64,000 nucleotides of DNA from Mageeibacillus sp. (GCA_022484595.1 JAKVLB010000001.1:310001-374000), one strand, 5' to 3'; counted from the first letter of the stretch, positions 36,227 through 45,766 are shown. Program-made: numbers and translations. The notes: a model not told the origin generated them from the letters alone.

Positions 36227-38077
36227 CTATACGATTCCGACAAGGCGCATAAGATACCGCGCATTTGACTCCCTGCTTATTCCCTCCCTGAGCATATAAT
36301 CAAATGTTATTCCGGAATCCGTATAATGCTCGCTGAAATGATAGTAAACAATGTTGTCAAACTTCTCGCATGTCCTGTCAATCATTGCGTAATCATGAGT
36401 CGTCATCATTCCGCAGATATGAGGCAAAGACAGGTTGTGAAGAACCGTCAGTGCGCCTTCGGTCCTGTCATCAGAGTTTGTTCCCCGGAAAATCTCATCT
36501 ATCAGAAACAGCATAGGAAGGCCTGTACCGGCGCCTTTGATAATTCCGGAAATTCTAATAAGCTCAGCCTTGAAGGTGCTGATATTGTCCTCCAGGCTGT
36601 CGACAATCCTCATCGAAGACATTATTCTCATACGTCCGAGAACCAGACTGTCGCAGTTAACCGGCGCGCCCGTGTATGCAAGAATGCAGGAAACACCTAC
36701 AGTTCGTATCAGCGTTGTCTTTCCTGACATGTTGGAACCTGTGATAAGAGCTATATCGGAATTGATTGTCACGGAGTTGGGAACTGCCGAGTCCTTTGAC
36801 AAAAGAGGATGAACAATCTGCTCACCTTTAAAATACGCATTGTCAGAGGGCTCATCTGACGCTACAAACTGCGGGAAATTGCTGTTTGCTGATGTCAGCA
36901 TCACCTGTGCCGCGCACATCATAGCCTCAATCTGACCGAGATTATCAAGTTCACCGGAAAGCTCCGAACCGTACTTTTCTGACCACTTTCCCATAAGGAA
37001 CGACACAAAATAGTCAAGCGGTAGAACCGAATTCAACAGCAGAGCAAATAGCGGCTGGTTTCTCAGAGACGCGAAAAACAGTGCGGTCGACAATGCAAAA
37101 AGCGAATCTGAAGTACGCCCGGCTCCAATCAGATCTGACAGAAGCTCAGACTTGAAGTCCGCTTTTTCGAGCTCCATAAACAGTCTCCACATAGTTCTGA
37201 CCTGGTTGCTCATTCCGTTCGCACTTCTCAGATATTCACTGTTTGCTCCGAGCCCGATAACCCAGAAAATGATATTGATCGCGATAACTCCAAGCGCAGC
37301 TGTTCCTGCGAGAGACGGATTGATAAAAATCATCACAAGCGGCACAATCCAAAGACATGGACCAATGCACATAACAGCTGTCGCCGCTTTGCCGGGTTTT
37401 CTTCCGTTGGCGCTGAAATCCATAAGCGCCTGCGGCAATCTCTCCATTCCGCCGTCTCTGGCTATTGCCTGATAACGTTCAAGGAAAAACGGACACTTTC
37501 CGAGTTCTTCAACAGATTTCTGGCGCATGACAAGTTCGGCAACGTTCCTTTTTCCTGAGTTGACTCCAAGCAGTTCATTTGCAAAAGCCTGACGGCCGAT
37601 TGCAGTTTCGGAAACATTATAGAGCGAGAAAATCGATTTTCTCCCGAACAGATCAAGGTCAAGACAATAGTCGTGATTTGCATCGAAATACTCTTTACCG
37701 GAGAATCTGTCCATCGCAGCCTCGATGTCATCGCGCCTCTTGAGTCCCATCACGGCTGCATTGCCCAAAGTATTGAAATCACCGTTTATTCTTGCTATAT
37801 ACTGTGAATTTACAAGTGAAAGCATCTCAAAGTAATTCTGCTTCTTGCGCACACCTTCATGAACAAAACACATCATAATAAACGCAAAAAAGAAGCACGC
37901 CGCGCTGAATCCTATGATTGATGCTTTATTTGCAACAGACCAGACCAGAGTTGATATGGCAAGAATAAACGTTGCAAACCTGACAATACTGAGGATTATG
38001 CTCTTGCTGCTGCTATCCTTTATATCACCGGTTATCTTCAGTTCACGTTCCTCAAACGCATTAAGATTTGCTTTCAT
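36227..38077 (-). CDS. Membrane-anchored MutS-type ATPase
   Basis: 616 residues from the ATG at 38077 (MKANLNAFEERE). A longer frame is open to 38203, but those 42 residues are only the out-of-frame end of the sirtuin gene. Two membrane segments lie at ~30-75 and two to three more at ~235-285 and ~345-375. The MutS-family domain V ATPase is C-terminal: Walker A GSNMSGKTTLIRT, Walker B LFLIDEIFRGTNSDDR, and MMTTHDY. There is no mismatch-recognition domain, so this is not a repair MutS. It starts 17 bp before the sirtuin gene ends, so the two are coupled. Its biological role is unknown. Confidence 0.88.
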   Translation of the reverse strand: MKANLNAFEERELKITGDIKDSSSKSIILSIVRFATFILAISTLVWSVANKASIIGFSAACFFFAFIMMCFVHEGVRKKQNYFEMLSLVNSQYIARINGDFNTLGNAAVMGLKRRDDIEAAMDRFSGKEYFDANHDYCLDLDLFGRKSIFSLYNVSETAIGRQAFANELLGVNSGKRNVAELVMRQKSVEELGKCPFFLERYQAIARDGGMERLPQALMDFSANGRKPGKAATAVMCIGPCLWIVPLVMIFINPSLAGTAALGVIAINIIFWVIGLGANSEYLRSANGMSNQVRTMWRLFMELEKADFKSELLSDLIGAGRTSDSLFALSTALFFASLRNQPLFALLLNSVLPLDYFVSFLMGKWSEKYGSELSGELDNLGQIEAMMCAAQVMLTSANSNFPQFVASDEPSDNAYFKGEQIVHPLLSKDSAVPNSVTINSDIALITGSNMSGKTTLIRTVGVSCILAYTGAPVNCDSLVLGRMRIMSSMRIVDSLEDNISTFKAELIRISGIIKGAGTGLPMLFLIDEIFRGTNSDDRTEGALTVLHNLSLPHICGMMTTHDYAMIDRTCEKFDNIVYYHFSEHYTDSGITFDYMLREGISRESNARYLMRLVGIV

Positions 38078-38987
38078 CTTTGGCTTTACCTTCAGAAGCC
38101 TTCTTCGGACCGGTCTTCTTTGCAGCCGTTTTCTTTGCGGCAGGCTTCGCTGAACCGGTCTTTTTTGACCCTTTACTCTTTGAATCAGACTTTTTTGCAG
38201 CACTTTGAGGTTTGTTTACACGTTTTGGTATGCACTTGTCAAGCACATCTCCGACATTGTCATGAATTGTAAGCAATGCCGTGAGATCCATATATGTTGA
38301 ACTCTTGTTGATAATAACTATCCTGTCGTGCTTGAGGAACTGGGCAAATGTCGCCGCCGGATAAACAGTAAGCGAAGTTCCGGCAATAATAAGCAGATCG
38401 CAATTCTTTACCGCTTTAATCGCGTCGTCAACATTCTTATGTTCAAGATTCTCCTCATAAAGAACTATGTCAGGTCTGACAATTCCGCCGCAGACATCAC
38501 AATGCGGAACGCCGGGCTGTGCCACAACATACTCGGTGTCAAACTTCTTGCCGCATTCCATGCAGTAATTTCTGAACACAGAGCCATGAAGTTCAATAAC
38601 ACACTTGCTCCCTGCCTCCTGATGAAGGTTATCGATATTCTGGGTAATAATCGCCTTGAGCTTGCCCTGTTTCTCAAGTCTGACAAGTGCCTTGTGAGCT
38701 TTATTCGGCTTGGCATCCGGATATATCAGTTTGCGCTTGTAGAAATCATAGAAATCTTCTGTGTGCGTCATGAAAAAATCATGTGCAATGATGTCTATCG
38801 GACGATATTTCGTACCGCTCTCAGTATTATAGATACCCGTTCCGCCTCTGAAATCAGGAATTCCGCTCTCCGTCGATACCCCGGCTCCTCCGAGGAAAAC
38901 TATATTGTTTGATTCGGCGATAAGCTGTTTCAGCTGTTTTAGTTTGTCTTCCTGAACACTGCCAAGCCTGTCTATTCTCGTTTCCAA
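38061..38987 (-). CDS. Sir2 NAD-dependent deacylase with lysine-rich C-terminal tail
   Basis: 308 residues; bacterial sirtuins usually have about 240. The core (1-257) has NAD motif GGAGVSTESGIPDFRG, TQNIDNLH, catalytic H134, zinc cysteines C142/C145/C163/C166 and GTSLTVYPA. Residues 258-308 are an Ala-Lys tail (SAAKKSDSKSKGSKK and similar), like bacterial histone-H1-type proteins. It removes acyl groups from lysines using NAD. The tail suggests binding to DNA, RNA or an acidic partner such as the protein encoded at 31741-32526. The start is a TTG with AGAGGTG upstream; no ATG is available before the core. Confidence 0.9.
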   Translation of the reverse strand: METRIDRLGSVQEDKLKQLKQLIAESNNIVFLGGAGVSTESGIPDFRGGTGIYNTESGTKYRPIDIIAHDFFMTHTEDFYDFYKRKLIYPDAKPNKAHKALVRLEKQGKLKAIITQNIDNLHQEAGSKCVIELHGSVFRNYCMECGKKFDTEYVVAQPGVPHCDVCGGIVRPDIVLYEENLEHKNVDDAIKAVKNCDLLIIAGTSLTVYPAATFAQFLKHDRIVIINKSSTYMDLTALLTIHDNVGDVLDKCIPKRVNKPQSAAKKSDSKSKGSKKTGSAKPAAKKTAAKKTGPKKASEGKAKDESKS

Positions 38988-39002
38988 AACGCACCTCTGC
39001 TA

Positions 39003-39464
39003 TTAATGATGATCGATTATATCGTCAAGGTCGAAATGACCGTCGCCGTTTATATCCCCTTCGGCCTGGCTGAACGCTCCGGCAGCTCCGAACATCTCTT
39101 TTCCGGTTACCCGCTTCTCATCACGTCTCTGTTCAACAAGCGTGCTGATAGCCTTGCTGACGCGTTCTACAGACTTTACGCTTTTAATCTCAACCAGCGG
39201 AGTCGATTTATCGGCCGTATTAAGAACAATCGTCCCGACGCCGAATATCTTCTGTCCGAATGAACGCTTTACCGAAATATCAAGGACACGGTACAGAAGC
39301 AGTTCCTCTCTGTCAACATTGAGCAGCCCCTTTGACATATAGAACTTTGATTTGCTGAAACTGTAATCTGTAAATGATACAGGAAGACCGAAATATCGTT
39401 TCTTGTCTTTCCATAATATCTCTTCGTCTTGTGTCAGTGCGGTAAGCTTATCAATTTTGGGCAT
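39003..39464 (-). CDS. PH-like domain protein with C-terminal EF-hand/dockerin-type loop
   Basis: 153 residues from the ATG at 39464, with AGGAGGA six bases upstream; an upstream in-frame start at 39485 is weaker. Residues ~12-110 resemble bacterial PH-like (bPH/YdbT-type) domains: ILWKDKKRYFGLPVSF then beta strands RVLDISVKRSFGQKIFGVGTI. Residues 137-148 read DINGDGHFDLDD, a perfect DxNxDGxxDxxD calcium-loop pattern. There is no signal peptide, so a secreted cellulosome dockerin is unlikely. It is the first gene of an operon with the sirtuin (15 bp) and MutS-type ATPase. Its function is unknown. Confidence 0.75.
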   Translation of the reverse strand: MPKIDKLTALTQDEEILWKDKKRYFGLPVSFTDYSFSKSKFYMSKGLLNVDREELLLYRVLDISVKRSFGQKIFGVGTIVLNTADKSTPLVEIKSVKSVERVSKAISTLVEQRRDEKRVTGKEMFGAAGAFSQAEGDINGDGHFDLDDIIDHH

Positions 39465-39563
39465 AAGTAATCCTCCTGTCTCCAATCACATACAGATATA
39501 TTATAGTATTTTCTCAGATATGACACTTTTTTTGTGACAAATGAAACGAAATATTAATATAAA

Positions 39564-41459
39564 TCACTCTTCAGAGTTTCTTGCCGGATCCAATATGGTG
39601 CTGACATCAAGTATTCTCGAATAGTCAATCTTTTCGAGAGTATTGCCGCTCAGAATGGCTCTGTCAAAATACAGATAGTTGTCGCCATATGTATAATACG
39701 GCCTTGAGCCTATTCCAAAGAATATCCGGAATCCCTGATTCTTTAGATATACAGCCCGTTCATCAGTGCCGTTGATATAATTTCCTCCCGGATAAACAAG
39801 CATATGCGTCTCGCCGAGCAAGGACCCTATCTGCGTCTTCCACTTATCGGTATCCGACTGAATTGTCGCCATATCACATTTTGACGCGTCCGCAAGATAC
39901 CCGTATGTACATGAAGCAAACTTCCATCCCGTATCCCGAAGTGTATTCGCTATCGCAGTCACACTGTTGCAATTTGCCTGTATATCAGCACTGCTCGGAT
40001 TGATGGACGGAAGATTCCTGGCATTGAGGTCGGCATTGCGGTCGTCGACTTCATCTTCGTTTACGACATAACCGAAACATGATTCAAAACCGCTTACCGA
40101 GATAACGCCCTTGGCGCCGTCATAAGTAAAGTCCGGATGTTCCTCCACGAAACTGTCCAATATACCGATTGCTTCCGCATTCCGGCTTACCACAAGCGAA
40201 TCGTCTCCGTTGTCACCTGTCTGCATATACTCACCGCACACCTGACCACGGTCATTAAGAACCAGCCTTCTGCATGTTCCGCAACTGAAATCCGAAGCAC
40301 TGTAGCTTAAGTTCTCAATTACGATTATCAGCGGTTTCTTGCCTGTCGGTATCGTAAGGTTCTGCTCCACCAGATAGGATGAATCACCCATGCCCGCAAG
40401 ATTCTCTCCGTCAACAAGACAATACCCCTCGCTGTAAAGCTGATTCAATATCGCAGTAAACTCATCACATGTAAGATAAAGACCACGGTCATTGCTGCCA
40501 TAGCTCTCGGCAAAAGCCGTATTGCGGTCTGCGATGAGCGATCTTACGCACAGAACTTCCACAGCTCCGTAATACTCCTGTGTCTGTGTCGTATGTCCCG
40601 TTGCCTCAAGCAGATCCGTCTTGATTCTCTCATCATCAGGGAATATAACAGCCAGATCCGACAGCAGCGATTCGGCGGAGTAATACCTGAAAGTATCAAG
40701 CATGTGTTCGCCTTCTTCCATCATCGGGTCATACATTATATCCTTGATTTCCGCTATTCTCTCAACTGAATAAGTGTTCACAAAACCATCGTACTTCCCG
40801 CTGATCTCCTGATATTTCTGAACCGCCGATATATAGTCCTCGTCAGCGAACGAGGCTTCTGCATTCTGAACATCGCCTGTCGCAGTCTCAATGTAATCAA
40901 TCTCTCGCAGAAGCGGCTTTGCGGTCGCGGAAAAATTGCTTATAGGCGACAGCTGGTCGAAAACAAATATCACATCAGGCTTCTCAAGCTGCCCAAGAAG
41001 GAACTGTACGCACAAATCATTAAGCCACTGTGACACAACCGAAGACGAAAGCTCTTCCATTGAATCAAGAAACAGTACATCTGAATTTGAAGGCACATAG
41101 CGCTCACCCAAGACTCTTGTACATATGGAATCAACCCTGGTCTTCACAATTGATTCCATATCGTCAAGCATGGAAGTCTCTTCCGTCATGTTCGCGGCTT
41201 CCTGCGGAGAGGCGGCAAGCACCTCATCCTGAACGTTTCTGTAAATTGATATCGCCTTGTCATAATCGCCGGAATCAATAGCCGCCTGGAAATCAGGAAT
41301 GGTCATGTTCTTGTACTCATTCATCTTTCCGATAACAACGAAAACAACGACAGCCGCAATCATGGTCACTGCGCACAGCAAGGCCGCAAGTCTGTAGCCC
41401 CATCCGGTTTTCTTTCTTTCCGGGTCACCAATGTTTAATTCAGTCGCAAAATTACTCAA
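39564..41459 (-). CDS. Membrane-anchored polysaccharide-deacetylase-like protein, probably inactive
   Basis: 631 residues. One membrane segment at ~25-45 follows a cytosolic start, so the bulk lies outside the cell. Residues ~55-300 have TPR-like helical repeats (SGDYDKAISIYRNV, DYISAVQKYQEI). The C-terminal ~270 residues resemble the NodB deacetylase fold in Firmicutes: PLIIVIENLSY stands where TFDDG is expected, and FASCTYGY stands where ASHTYGH is expected. The metal-binding Asp and both His are therefore replaced, suggesting a sugar-binding or structural role. It overlaps the parC stop by four bases (ATGA). Confidence 0.75.
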   Translation of the reverse strand: MSNFATELNIGDPERKKTGWGYRLAALLCAVTMIAAVVVFVVIGKMNEYKNMTIPDFQAAIDSGDYDKAISIYRNVQDEVLAASPQEAANMTEETSMLDDMESIVKTRVDSICTRVLGERYVPSNSDVLFLDSMEELSSSVVSQWLNDLCVQFLLGQLEKPDVIFVFDQLSPISNFSATAKPLLREIDYIETATGDVQNAEASFADEDYISAVQKYQEISGKYDGFVNTYSVERIAEIKDIMYDPMMEEGEHMLDTFRYYSAESLLSDLAVIFPDDERIKTDLLEATGHTTQTQEYYGAVEVLCVRSLIADRNTAFAESYGSNDRGLYLTCDEFTAILNQLYSEGYCLVDGENLAGMGDSSYLVEQNLTIPTGKKPLIIVIENLSYSASDFSCGTCRRLVLNDRGQVCGEYMQTGDNGDDSLVVSRNAEAIGILDSFVEEHPDFTYDGAKGVISVSGFESCFGYVVNEDEVDDRNADLNARNLPSINPSSADIQANCNSVTAIANTLRDTGWKFASCTYGYLADASKCDMATIQSDTDKWKTQIGSLLGETHMLVYPGGNYINGTDERAVYLKNQGFRIFFGIGSRPYYTYGDNYLYFDRAILSGNTLEKIDYSRILDVSTILDPARNSEE

Positions 41460-43720
41460 TTCATGTCATCAAAGCTGATCTGCTTCGCCTCTAAAGATTT
41501 CTCTCTGATATAGTAGCCGATTGCAGGAACCTTACGGATTCTGTAGTATTCCGGATCCGTCACATCGAGTTCCTCAAGTCTGTTAAGGCTCTTAAGAATT
41601 GAACCTTTCTTGGATGCAAGAAGCTGAACTCCCTGAGTCGTTCTTGTGGTCTTCAGCGGAATCAGCGATGACTTGAACACCGCCGCCTTGTCAACATTGT
41701 TGGTAACCACAAGATCCGGGTCTTCATCTTCAGAAAGAAGCAGAAATCCGACAGCCTTGCTTCCGTCATAATAGGCGTTGACGAGCTTCTTTCTGTTCTG
41801 TTTGGTCTCATAGGCCGATATAGGGAATCGCGCTGCCTTGCCGTTCTCGAACGCCACGAAAAACAACCCCTTGTAGTCCTGAGTTGATATCATGAACACC
41901 GGTGTCTCATCAGCATCCATGCCGAGCTCAGACCTCAGGAAATGGCCCAGATCCCCCGGTTTGGTATCTGTAAATTCATAGACATGCGACTTGTACAGGT
42001 TGCATTTATCGGTAAAGATAAGCAGATCGCTGCGGTTCTCAGCCTCAAACGCCATGAATATCTCGTCTTCTTCCTTTGTTCTCAGTTCTCCGGCACTTCT
42101 GAGTGACTGCATGGTATGCTTCTTAAGATAGCCGTGTCGGGTAAGCAACAGATGCAGTCTGTAATCAGGAATTACCTGTGTCTCCTCAAAAGCCGGCGTC
42201 TCCTGGGAAGATACCAGCTCCGTTCTTCTGGGCTGACCGTATTTTGCGGAGACTTCCTTAAGTGTCTTTGCAATTAAAGTATTGATTCTCTCCGGACGTT
42301 TAAGCGTGTCCTCGGTATCGGCAATATCTTTCTCAAGAGCTTCGCGATCCGCAACGCGGTTCATTATATACTGTTTGTTTATGTTGCGAAGCTTAATCTC
42401 CGCGACGTATTCAGCCTGCTCGTTATCAATATCAAAGCCCTTCATGAGGTTTGGAATAACGTCCTCTTCAAGCTCTGTATTGCGGATGATGTGTATGGCT
42501 TTGTCAATGTCCAATAAAATCGCTGCAAGACCGTCAAGAAGATGAAGCTTCTTTCTCATCTTTTCAAGATTGAACTCAAGCTCGCGTCTGATACAGCCGG
42601 TTCTCCACTTAAGCCACTCGGAGATAATCTCACTTACTCCCATAACCTTAGGGCTTCCGTCTATCAGTATGTTAAAGTTGCAGGAGAACGTATCCTGAAG
42701 CTTTGTAAATCTGAACAGCTTTGTCATCAGGGCATCGTGGTCAGTGCCTCTCTTGCAGTCTATCGTAATCTTAAGACCGTCAAGGTCTGTCTCATCTCTG
42801 ATATCAGATATTTCTTTTGCCTTTCCGGATTTGACGAGTTCCGCAATATTGTCAATTATCGCCTCAACGCTCGTAGAATAAGGAATCTGGGTTATCTCAA
42901 TAAGATTGTTCCTGCTGTCAACCTTATATTTGGATCTTACGCTTATGGAACCTCTGCCGGTCTCATATATCTGTCTCATCTGTTCCCTGTCATAAAGAAG
43001 CAATCCGCCACCCGAGAAATCCGGGGCCGGCATATAGTCCATAAGATCTACGCTTCTGTCTTTGAGATATGCCTCTGTTGCTGCACAGACTTCAGAGAGA
43101 TTGAATGAACAGATATTTGATGCCATTCCGACAGCTATGCCCTGATTGGCATTTACCAGCACAGCAGGGAACGTTGTAGGCAGAAGCGACGGTTCTTTGA
43201 GCGTACCGTCATAATTATCCATCATAGGAACTGCATTCTTATCGATTCCTTTGAAAATCTCTTCACACAGCTTCTCAAGTCTTACTTCAGTATAACGCGG
43301 CGCGGCGAACTGCATATCTCTTGAGTACTGTTTACCAAAGTTGCCCTTGGAATCAACATACGGGTGAAGCAGAGAAGCATTGCCGCGCGTAAGGCGTACC
43401 ATGGTCTCATATATTGCCATATCTCCGTGCGGATTGAGCTTCATCGTCTGGCCGACAACATTTGCCGACTTCGTCCGGTTGCCGCCGAGCAGACCCATCT
43501 TATACATCGTGTACAGGAGCTTGCGGTGCGCAGGCTTGAAGCCGTCAATCTCCGGAATTGCTCTTGAAACAATTACGCTCATCGCATACGGCATGTAGTT
43601 CACTTCGAGCATCTCGGTTATCGGCTGATCCACAGCAGGCATATCAGCGGCGTTCGCATCTGTGTAGCGCGCCTTTATAGAATCCTCGTTTCTGTTTGTC
43701 TCTTTACTCTTCTTACTCAT
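41456..43720 (-). CDS. parC: DNA topoisomerase IV subunit A
   Basis: 754 residues. The breakage-reunion domain has AHRKLLYTMYKM, NPHGDMAIYETMVRL and the active tyrosine in AAPRYTEVRL. A beta-propeller-like C-terminus follows from about 490. Topoisomerase IV unlinks replicated chromosomes. It lies 20 bp after parE in one operon, which argues for topoisomerase IV rather than gyrase; the gyrase GyrA-box is not seen. The gene after it overlaps by four bases. Confidence 0.92.
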   Translation of the reverse strand: MSKKSKETNRNEDSIKARYTDANAADMPAVDQPITEMLEVNYMPYAMSVIVSRAIPEIDGFKPAHRKLLYTMYKMGLLGGNRTKSANVVGQTMKLNPHGDMAIYETMVRLTRGNASLLHPYVDSKGNFGKQYSRDMQFAAPRYTEVRLEKLCEEIFKGIDKNAVPMMDNYDGTLKEPSLLPTTFPAVLVNANQGIAVGMASNICSFNLSEVCAATEAYLKDRSVDLMDYMPAPDFSGGGLLLYDREQMRQIYETGRGSISVRSKYKVDSRNNLIEITQIPYSTSVEAIIDNIAELVKSGKAKEISDIRDETDLDGLKITIDCKRGTDHDALMTKLFRFTKLQDTFSCNFNILIDGSPKVMGVSEIISEWLKWRTGCIRRELEFNLEKMRKKLHLLDGLAAILLDIDKAIHIIRNTELEEDVIPNLMKGFDIDNEQAEYVAEIKLRNINKQYIMNRVADREALEKDIADTEDTLKRPERINTLIAKTLKEVSAKYGQPRRTELVSSQETPAFEETQVIPDYRLHLLLTRHGYLKKHTMQSLRSAGELRTKEEDEIFMAFEAENRSDLLIFTDKCNLYKSHVYEFTDTKPGDLGHFLRSELGMDADETPVFMISTQDYKGLFFVAFENGKAARFPISAYETKQNRKKLVNAYYDGSKAVGFLLLSEDEDPDLVVTNNVDKAAVFKSSLIPLKTTRTTQGVQLLASKKGSILKSLNRLEELDVTDPEYYRIRKVPAIGYYIREKSLEAKQISFDDMN

Positions 43721-43740
43721 TATTTCTGTCTCCGGTCCTT

Positions 43741-45735
43741 TTATCCGATATCGAGCATATCAAGATACAGATGCCCGTCCTGTTCTATGTGAAGCTTTCT
43801 TCCCTGGAGGTTGTCTCCGAGCAGAAGTTCGAAAATCTCCGAGGTCTTTCTGGCCTCTTCCGGACAGACCTTGATAAGTCTCCTGGATTTCGGGTTCATT
43901 GTGGTCTGCCACATCATCTCCGGTTCATTCTCGCCTAAACCTTTGGATCGCTGTATGCTGCACAGCTTCTGGTCAATCCCTGCAAGGATCTCCGTCTTCT
44001 CCTTCTCATTGAAAGCGAACAGTGTCTGCTCCTGCGCATTCTTGCCCTTCGGCCTGTACGTAATCTCGAAAAGCGGAGACTCGGCAATATATACGAAGCC
44101 CTTTTCGATCAATGTAGGTGTAAGCCTGTAAATCATCGCAAGAATAAGCGTTCTTATCTGGAATCCGTCCACATCGGCATCAGTGCAGATAATTATCTTG
44201 TTCCATCTGAGATTCTCGAGATTAAAGGCACTCAGATCCTTGTTATGCTTGTTTGAGATCTCAACTCCGCACCCGAGCACCTTCAAAAGATCCGTAATAA
44301 TCTCGCTGTTAAAAATCGCGTTGTAATCCGCCTTAAGACAGTTGAGGATCTTACCCCTGACTGGCATTACAGCCTGAAACTCGGCATCTCTGCCGAGTTT
44401 GACGGAACCCAACGCCGAATCACCCTCAACTATATAGAGTTCCCTTCTGTCAACATCTCTGGTTCTGCAATCAACAAACTTCTTGATTCTGTTATTGATA
44501 TCAAGCGTCCCCATCAGCTTCTTCTTGATGTTTATCCTTGTCTTTTCCGCGTTCTCTCTGGAACGCTTGTTTACAAGAATCTGATCGACAACCTTATCTC
44601 CCGCTTCCTTGAACTCGGTAAACCATACCTCAAGATTGTCCCTGATAAGTGACGTCATGTACTCCTGGATGAACTTGTTGTTAATCGCCTTCTTTGTCTG
44701 GTTCTCATATGATGTCTGCGTCGAAAATGTATTCGTCACCAGTATCAGCGAATCCGCCACATCCTGAAACACAATCTTCGATTCGTTGGCCTTGTATTTG
44801 TCGCGCAGCTTGATCTGACGGTCAACTTCACTTACAAAGGCACTCTTCACAGCCTTGTCAGGCGATCCGCCGTATTCAAGAAAACTTGAGTTATGGAAAT
44901 ATTCAAGATAATTGTTCTCATTGTTGAAGCAGAAAGCAACCTCAGCCTTAACCTTGTATTCATCACGGTCAGCCTTATCTCTGCCCTTGCCCTCGCCGGT
45001 AAAAAAGAACGAATCCGTGAAGCCTTTCATATCCGAGAGCTCATCGACATAGGCTCTTATTCCTTCCGGATAACTGTAACTGAACTCCTGACCGCTCTCA
45101 GAGTCTTTGAGAACAAACTCGATTCCGCTGTTTATAACCGACTGTCTCTTGATTATCTCCTGAAATGTCTCAAGCGGAATCACCGTCTCGGTGAAGACTT
45201 CAGAATCAGGCTTCCAGCGCTGGATTGTACCTGTTCGCCTGAATTTATAAGGCTCTGATATAAGCTCTGTAGCAGCTTCACCCTTCTTAAAAGAAATATG
45301 GTACTTTGTCTTGTCGCGCATTACGGTTACATCAAAAAACTCGGACGCATACTGTGTGGCGCAAGCGCCGAGTCCGTTAAGTCCCAGTGAATATTCATAG
45401 TCACCGGAAGCATTATTGTTATATTTGCCGCCGGCATAAAGTTCGCAGTATACAAGCTCCCAGTTATATCTTTGTTCCTTCACGTTATAGTCAAGCGGTA
45501 TTCCTCTTCCGAAATCCTCAACCTCAATTGTTCCGTCCGGAAATCTTGTAATATTTATCCTGTCACCATAGCCTTCACGAGCTTCATCAATTGAATTTGA
45601 AAGAATCTCGAAGAATGAATGAATACATCCCTCCAGATTATCAGAACCGAATATAACGGCAGGACGAAGCCTGACTCTGTCGGCTCCCTTGAGCATTGAA
45701 ATACTCTCGTTACCGTATTCATCTTTCTTTGGCAT
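43741..45735 (-). CDS. parE: DNA topoisomerase IV subunit B
   Basis: 664 residues. The GHKL ATPase domain has ILSNSIDEAREG and the DFGRGIP loop; the transducer follows, then the TOPRIM domain with EGDSALGSVKLGRD and DADVDGFQIRTL. The C-terminus is complete, ending YLDMLDIG. Pairs with ParC encoded directly downstream. An extended -10 promoter lies just upstream, and the gap beyond contains the tRNA-Arg/Gly terminator. Confidence 0.93.
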   Translation of the reverse strand: MPKKDEYGNESISMLKGADRVRLRPAVIFGSDNLEGCIHSFFEILSNSIDEAREGYGDRINITRFPDGTIEVEDFGRGIPLDYNVKEQRYNWELVYCELYAGGKYNNNASGDYEYSLGLNGLGACATQYASEFFDVTVMRDKTKYHISFKKGEAATELISEPYKFRRTGTIQRWKPDSEVFTETVIPLETFQEIIKRQSVINSGIEFVLKDSESGQEFSYSYPEGIRAYVDELSDMKGFTDSFFFTGEGKGRDKADRDEYKVKAEVAFCFNNENNYLEYFHNSSFLEYGGSPDKAVKSAFVSEVDRQIKLRDKYKANESKIVFQDVADSLILVTNTFSTQTSYENQTKKAINNKFIQEYMTSLIRDNLEVWFTEFKEAGDKVVDQILVNKRSRENAEKTRINIKKKLMGTLDINNRIKKFVDCRTRDVDRRELYIVEGDSALGSVKLGRDAEFQAVMPVRGKILNCLKADYNAIFNSEIITDLLKVLGCGVEISNKHNKDLSAFNLENLRWNKIIICTDADVDGFQIRTLILAMIYRLTPTLIEKGFVYIAESPLFEITYRPKGKNAQEQTLFAFNEKEKTEILAGIDQKLCSIQRSKGLGENEPEMMWQTTMNPKSRRLIKVCPEEARKTSEIFELLLGDNLQGRKLHIEQDGHLYLDMLDIG

Positions 45736-45766
45736 TATAGATACCCCCGCTTGAAATTACCCGTTA

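Noticed and set aside
38078-38203. Longer start for the membrane MutS ATPase
   Set aside because: These 42 basic residues are the sirtuin lysine-alanine tail read in another frame; the ATG at 38077 gives a normal start.
42542-43108. 188-residue plus-strand frame within parC
   Set aside because: Antisense shadow of a well conserved gene; no family signature.
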